A stretch of 7,183 bases of DNA, taken from assembly GCA_001791615.1 (NCBI GenBank), contig MGEY01000035.1:1-7183 (forward strand), given 5' to 3'. The translations under genes were made by a program, and so were the position numbers. Position 1 is the first letter of the stretch. Each line of letters opens with the position of its first letter. Positions 6,601 to 7,183 of this stretch are shown one piece after another. A model generated the notes under the pieces. The model worked only from the letters and a program-made list of their open reading frames with translations. It ran no database searches and had not been told where the DNA came from. This stretch comes from Candidatus Uhrbacteria bacterium RIFOXYA2_FULL_40_9. Its GTDB lineage: Bacteria; Patescibacteriota; Patescibacteriia; UBA9934; GWF2-40-263.

Positions 6601-7183
6601 CCGTATTATTTGTTCCAATATAAATAGTGTTCCCTGCCGTGCCAGTTCCGATATTTATGGTCTTGGCATTATTGCCGGTTCCCAAATTCACAGTTCCTGT
6701 TGTTCCAGAATCAACCGTGATATCTCCGGTAAGAACTGTATTAATCGTGAGTGAATTGTCAGCCGTCATGGTATCTGCACCCAATTCGATCGTTCCTGAA
6801 CTAGCATCAAGAGAAAGATTTCCGCCAGAGGCATAAACCTGCAATGTTCCTCCTCCACTATCAAGAGTCAGAGCACCTGAACCATCAATATGGGTTCCAG
6901 CAAGTGTGATATTCCCGTTTTCCTCAACCATGAAAATCGTTGCGGTCGTATCATCTTCAATACGAATTGGCCGACCTGTGTTTTGTGATTTATCAACAAC
7001 AATCTTAAGTCCATCTCCTGTAAAACCGCTTGCATCCACTCCATCCATAATAAGTTCAAGAAGATCACCGGAAAGAGTTGCTCCTGTGGCAGGATTTGCT
7101 GCAATCGTCATTCCTTGAGCCGTAGAGGCACCGGCAACGGTCGGTGCAAGAGAAAGATCAATAATGTTTCCGCTTGTATTGAT
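3698..7183 (-). CDS. Giant fibre-like surface protein with duplicated tail-fibre-type domain (5' end outside window)
   Basis: 1161 codons are visible. The frame stays open to the right edge with the same Thr/Ser/Gly composition, so the ATG at 7109-7111 is internal. Visible order: (1) extended-strand repeats, 7183 to ~5795, with an INIGTG-type ladder at 6548-6697 and a solenoid-like part with GY/GF every 15-21 residues at ~5990-6280; (2) a Cys pair in RLCHSQSDTW and VGDC (5735-5785); (3) fibre domain copy 1 (5312-5719), from ADYAEIYP to the AVGDPITTSSTSGYGMKAT block; (4) a linker with strand pattern and YIYYD; (5) copy 2 (4505-4882), from YDFAEMFP to the QVGDPLTTSTRSGYAMKAT block; (6) a C-terminal beta domain (3977-4474) with GFTVKQVDGSS and FDWIVMAYRR, a type known at the ends of phage fibres and bacterial surface proteins; (7) a Glu-rich tail. 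The likely role is an exported adhesin or surface fibre; a prophage-derived fibre is the alternative. No LPXTG motif or C-terminal membrane anchor is present, and the N-terminal signal is out of view. Confidence 0.75.
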   Translation of the reverse strand: MNTSGNIIDLSLAPTVAGASTAQGMTIAANPATGATLSGDLLELIMDGVDASGFTGDGLKIVVDKSQNTGRPIRIEDDTTATIFMVEENGNITLAGTHIDGSGALTLDSGGGTLQVYASGGNLSLDASSGTIELGADTMTADNSLTINTVLTGDITVDSGTTGTVNLGTGNNAKTINIGTGTAGNTIYIGTNNTVADTISIGSALDTLSLTGSASSLIDFANFDIAATTNAVTLTRQATGTSPLTITGLADSTLADIDLNTSLNQGTIIDVDYKGAETLAAALTGMSLNLQTNVTSATAVNVIGYDLLMPALTSTSSTTYTGYGISSAGALTHSTAGTLSWRGYHAQMPNITETSGTLQSSGFVAEVGTMTTGGTQNGFSVIATGTDVGTLNGLNIGSITAGAGTENAININTGWDSDISLQNGETIENAVDGTIALRDGNTALIAASTATLQFNLDDTTTYTQRLCHSQSDTWTGVANVGDCNSVGQADYAEIYPTATDVSYGDILVPGTTPVVTEHGDTMVQLVKSSQTYTPSFTGIAVDNWEDGSSIGYNIADADHPLPVALVGRVLVNVTDENGPIAVGDPITTSSTSGYGMKATKTGMIIGFALADYTDAGAGQVMVYLQSGWYAGNVISTDGSSTLIADEVVMDSLGEADASTTAYNSHGLTMRGSAWDGSVAQEVGMTFMTDVTDTSNYRLSVRNTAETEVAYVTNDGTLSIAGDMIITGRLYPSDQGVAQTDKYIYYDGSLGPGGDMMRTNASGWATGSYDFAEMFPSNEVLQPGEVVVFAGDGAKVRRASKVYDTLLAGIVSTRPGFLAGEMKAGDYPIALAGRVPTKVSLENGNIQVGDPLTTSTRSGYAMKATESGMIVGYALEPYSGASEQDDSIVVFVNVSHFVSQQTTTTLGVHNTASEFVQGYGVSYTSLSMSGNIYMAGFEIGAIGRMEGLSHAWSIEQDGTIKTQSTLNTVIESYQLELVETSAVTSPQVMISLAGSGELVNGEVEIHFEDVDPSFNDVISVHAPLFITVTPNNAVSLYVSEKNSNGFTVKQVDGSSTTKFDWIVMAYRRDYQPEDKPEPEVAHVVENETGENVSEEEVIIPPEEIIEEETDEVGVVTEETIIQEEVVEEDLAISESPIEIEESQGSSDEGDQIVEPPSETQMD
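3701..3976 (-). other. Acidic low-complexity C-terminal tail of the fibre protein
   Basis: The last 92 residues contain 28 Glu and 6 Asp but only one Lys and no Arg, in clusters such as PPEEIIEEETDE and QEEVVEEDLAI. The switch from the folded beta domain (ending AYRRDY) is abrupt. It is probably disordered and extends beyond the domain that usually ends such proteins. Cation binding, surface charge or docking are possible roles, none shown by the sequence. Confidence 0.7.
4505..4882 (-). repeat. Fibre domain, copy 2 (protein-level tandem duplication)
   Basis: It starts at YDFAEMFPSNEVLQPGEVVV, runs through GIVSTRPGF and YPIALAGRV, and ends near IVVFVNVSHF. The 49-residue core (4562-4708) matches copy 1 at 31 positions (63%) without gaps. 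The AE-F/Y-P start, the GRV strand and the MKAT-GMI-G-AL end are shared. The copies are about 280 residues apart and have diverged in the variable insert before the core. Confidence 0.8.
5312..5719 (-). repeat. Fibre domain, copy 1 (protein-level tandem duplication)
   Basis: It starts at ADYAEIYPTATDVSYGDILV, just after the Cys pair, and passes through TGIAVDNW and HPLPVALVGRV. The core is at 5357-5503, and the domain ends near QVMVYLQSGWY. Relative to copy 2 it carries a longer insert before the core. The architecture recalls autoproteolytic or appendage domains of phage fibres (peptidase G2-like), but I see no catalytic residues that settle this. Confidence 0.75.
6548..6697 (-). repeat. INIGTG-type beta-strand repeat ladder
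   Basis: Successive units VNLGTGNNAKT, INIGTGTAGNT, IYIGTNNTVADT, ISIGSALDT and LSLTGSAS have a period of about 9-12 residues: one hydrophobic-polar-hydrophobic strand and a Gly turn per unit. Such ladders occur in trimeric adhesin heads and phage tail fibres, where they form beta-rolls or triple-stranded helices. Confidence 0.65.

Noticed and set aside
7109..7111. ATG at this position as the start of the fibre gene
   Set aside because: The same frame continues open for 24 more codons to the window edge, encoding the same kind of residues (IDLSLAPTVAGAST), and no Shine-Dalgarno precedes the ATG. The gene is partial.

Overview
The window most likely comes from a member of the Candidate Phyla Radiation (Patescibacteria), possibly near the Uhrbacteria/Magasanikbacteria-type lineages. 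This is an inference from gene style, not from a marker gene. The signs are a short type IV pilin-like protein, a fused O-antigen-ligase/TPR membrane protein, and a very long Gly/Thr/Ser-rich beta-strand protein with tail-fibre-like domains. The DNA is moderately AT-rich. All four complete stop codons are TAA, and the genes read cleanly in the standard bacterial code, so there is no sign of UGA recoding. No rRNA, tRNA, CRISPR array, transposase or integrase was seen.

Layout, left to right. Positions 1-145 hold a possible C-terminal scrap of a + strand gene and a rho-independent terminator serving the - strand. A pilin-like gene (146-535, -) follows, with a strong Shine-Dalgarno. Positions 536-629 form a compact divergent control region: two apparent promoters share bases in their -35 boxes, and a 13-bp palindrome lies at the predicted start of the pilin transcript. 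A small membrane-anchored six-cysteine protein (630-1058, +) comes next. It converges on the following gene across a bidirectional terminator at 1077-1104. The O-antigen-ligase-like polytopic protein with a TPR tail occupies 1118-3457 (-). Its promoter sits so close to the ATG that the transcript should be nearly leaderless. The gap at 3458-3697 carries that promoter plus two strong hairpins in the 3' region of the next gene. From 3698 to the right edge (-) runs a partial gene of at least 1161 codons for a giant surface or fibre protein.

The fibre protein reads, N to C in the visible part: extended-strand repeats (INIGTG-type and solenoid-like), a conserved Cys pair, a first fibre domain, a linker with a second short strand region, a second copy of the same domain (63% identical over a 49-residue core), a C-terminal beta domain, and a 92-residue Glu-rich tail.

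Taken together, every recognisable gene looks envelope-directed: a pilin, an anchored Cys-rich exoprotein, a glycan ligase or polymerase, and a giant adhesin-like fibre. A role in cell-surface attachment by an epibiont is a reasonable hypothesis, but the sequence does not prove it. The genes have their own promoters and terminators, so this is a neighbourhood rather than one operon.
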